From: Chthoniobacterales bacterium
Lineage (GTDB): Bacteria > Verrucomicrobiota > Verrucomicrobiia > Chthoniobacterales > DASVRZ01
Reading direction: 5' to 3'
NCBI GenBank assembly: GCA_039930045.1
Contig: JBDSQB010000008.1
Coordinates: 24,180 to 88,179, forward strand
Length of the DNA stretch: 64,000 nt
Shown here: piece by piece, positions 63,194 to 64,000 of the stretch
Layout of the letters: every line of letters starts with the position of its first letter
Numbering within the stretch: the first letter of the stretch is position 1
Made by a program: the position numbers and the translations under genes
The notes under the pieces: generated by a model
What the model was told of the DNA's origin: nothing
The model's database searches: none
Seen by the model: only the letters and a program-made list of their open reading frames with translations

Positions 63194-63284
63194 GACGAAC
63201 CTCACGGTGAGCGACCTCGGGGCGGCTTGGACGGGGCGGCGAGCGTAACGCAGATCAGAGTGACGCGCCCGTGACGCCGGGAAA

Positions 63285-64000
63285 TTACCGTGTGCAACCG
63301 CTCCCGGCGGGGAAGTACAGCGCGACGGTCCGGTCACCTTTCGGCAGCGTGATCGGCCCGGGGCCGAGGGTGAGATTTCGTCCGGTCATCACGTCGGTCC
63401 AGTCGCCGGCCGGAACTCCGGAGAGGGTCGTGACGAACGCGGCTGCGGCGTTGCGGGTGACGGCGACGATCGCGGTGTCCTCGCCGGAGAGCTCGCGCGC
63501 GAAGATCAGGTGCTCGTCGTCGGCGGCGAGCGCGCGGTAGGTCCCGCGACGCAGCGACGGCGAGCAGCGCCGCGCGCGACCGAGGAGACGCGTGACGTCG
63601 CGCACGGCGCGTTGGCCGCCGGTGAGCACGTCGTCGGCGGGCATGGGTCGGCGCGTGTCGGGATCGGCGCGGCCCGCGAGGCCGACCTCGTCGCCGTAGT
63701 AGACGACCGGCGCCTCGGGCAGCGTGAACAGCAGGGCGAGGGCGAGCTGCTGCTTGCCATACACGCTCGCATCCGTCGGCTGCGGCGCCGGATCGAAGCC
63801 GTCGCCGCCGGCCTGTCCGGCGCTGAGCGACGAGAAGCGCGGCACGTCGTGGTTGCCGATCATCGCGGTCATCACGGCGCCGGAGCCTTCCCACGCCGCG
63901 AGGCTGTTCTCGATGGCGGAGCCGATGCTCGACATCGGCGCGCGCTCCTCCGCGATGGCGGAGCGGAGCGCCCACATGAGCGGGAAGTCGAACTCCGAAT
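63285..64000 (-). CDS. GH13 alpha-amylase C-terminal half (5' end outside window)
   Basis: The frame is open at the right edge, so the N-terminus is missing. Visible GH13 motifs are [24 protein letters not shown] with the catalytic Asp and the C-terminal [20 protein letters not shown]. The ending [19 protein letters not shown] and [20 protein letters not shown] shows an intact C-terminal beta domain, which the neighbouring amylase lacks. It shares the order of blocks with its neighbour (VVYYGDE, NHDxPR), so the two are tandem paralogs. GC and codon use match the neighbour and not the left part of the window. Confidence 0.85.
   Translation of the reverse strand, partial: SEFDFPLMWALRSAIAEERAPMSSIGSAIENSLAAWEGSGAVMTAMIGNHDVPRFSSLSAGQAGGDGFDPAPQPTDASVYGKQQLALALLFTLPEAPVVYYGDEVGLAGRADPDTRRPMPADDVLTGGQRAVRDVTRLLGRARRCSPSLRRGTYRALAADDEHLIFARELSGEDTAIVAVTRNAAAAFVTTLSGVPAGDWTDVMTGRNLTLGPGPITLPKGDRTVALYFPAGSGCTR

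Noticed and set aside
61625..63274. 549-codon plus-strand open frame opposite the amylase
   Set aside because: The minus strand has all GH13 catalytic motifs; the antisense product is Arg/Val-rich and unstructured.
1..64000. CRISPR arrays, rRNA, tRNA, transposases, prophage genes or a defence island
   Set aside because: I read both strands for repeat-spacer patterns, clover-leaf ends and integrase or transposase motifs and found none. The Lhr helicase and M16 peptidase alone do not indicate a defence system.

Overview
The window is a GC-rich bacterial chromosome segment, dense with genes, and it reads as Verrucomicrobiota over roughly 1-61.15 kb. The main clues are a protein of the Verrucomicrobia/Planctomycetes-restricted Minf_1886 (TIGR04138) type, an H-x9-DG prepilin-like protein, a GH115/SGNH esterase pair, an intergenic CTTCGT period-8 repeat of a kind common in this group, and a PpiC/SurA, Mfd, SecA, PyrE housekeeping set with no recognisable synteny to Proteobacteria. 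Shine-Dalgarno sequences are weak or absent before most genes, while ATGA, GTGA and TAATG start/stop overlaps are common.

Layout. 1-5.8 kb: an M16 zinc peptidase cut by the window edge, small proteins, TPR protein, uppS, a sigma-54 activator with a degenerate receiver domain, and a class IV aminotransferase. 5.9-20.1 kb: two large hybrid histidine kinases flanking mfd, a SurA-like foldase, pdxA, an ABC-2 permease and the ridA-pyrE-secA operon. 20.1-32 kb: 3D-domain lipoprotein, hisC-mnmE-pyrD, aldo/keto reductase, trpC, a GT4 glycosyltransferase, an Lhr-type helicase, a class III aminotransferase and a prepilin-like protein. 32-36.9 kb: a cytochrome c/PQQ-type sugar dehydrogenase pair, then rfbB-rfbD bracketed by two YkgJ-type cysteine-cluster proteins. 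37.3-42.6 kb: carbohydrate use (SGNH/CE12-like esterase, GH115 alpha-glucuronidase, ribokinase-like kinase) and a YheT-type hydrolase. 42.6-56.5 kb: RNase R, then a surface-polysaccharide locus with three GT-C-like membrane proteins (two of them tandem paralogs), a Wzx-like flippase, two methyltransferases, two GT9 and one GT2 glycosyltransferases. 56.6-61.1 kb: rhomboid-like protein, DUF2270, mazG, ndk, TPR protein, ATP-grasp enzyme.

The right end (about 61.25-64 kb) is different. It carries two GH13 alpha-amylase genes, one with a myxobacterial-looking lipoprotein leader and acidic Gly/Asp/Ser linker, in visibly richer GC. The first amylase ORF runs without a stop into a sequence that is clearly the C-terminus of a membrane proton-pumping pyrophosphatase (hppA). 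The join sits on the shared residues GDT, so I read it as a chimeric junction (most likely an assembly misjoin, less likely a real recombination) between a verrucomicrobial hppA and a foreign amylase gene.

I found no CRISPR array, rRNA, convincing tRNA, transposase or phage gene, and no obvious defence system. The most unusual signals are the amylase/HppA chimera, a strongly clustered TGTTAG/CTAACA hexamer in 21.1-31.8 kb (and 41.7-42.1 kb) that occurs in several codon phases, the phospho-site-less receiver of the sigma-54 activator, and the tandem GT-C duplication.
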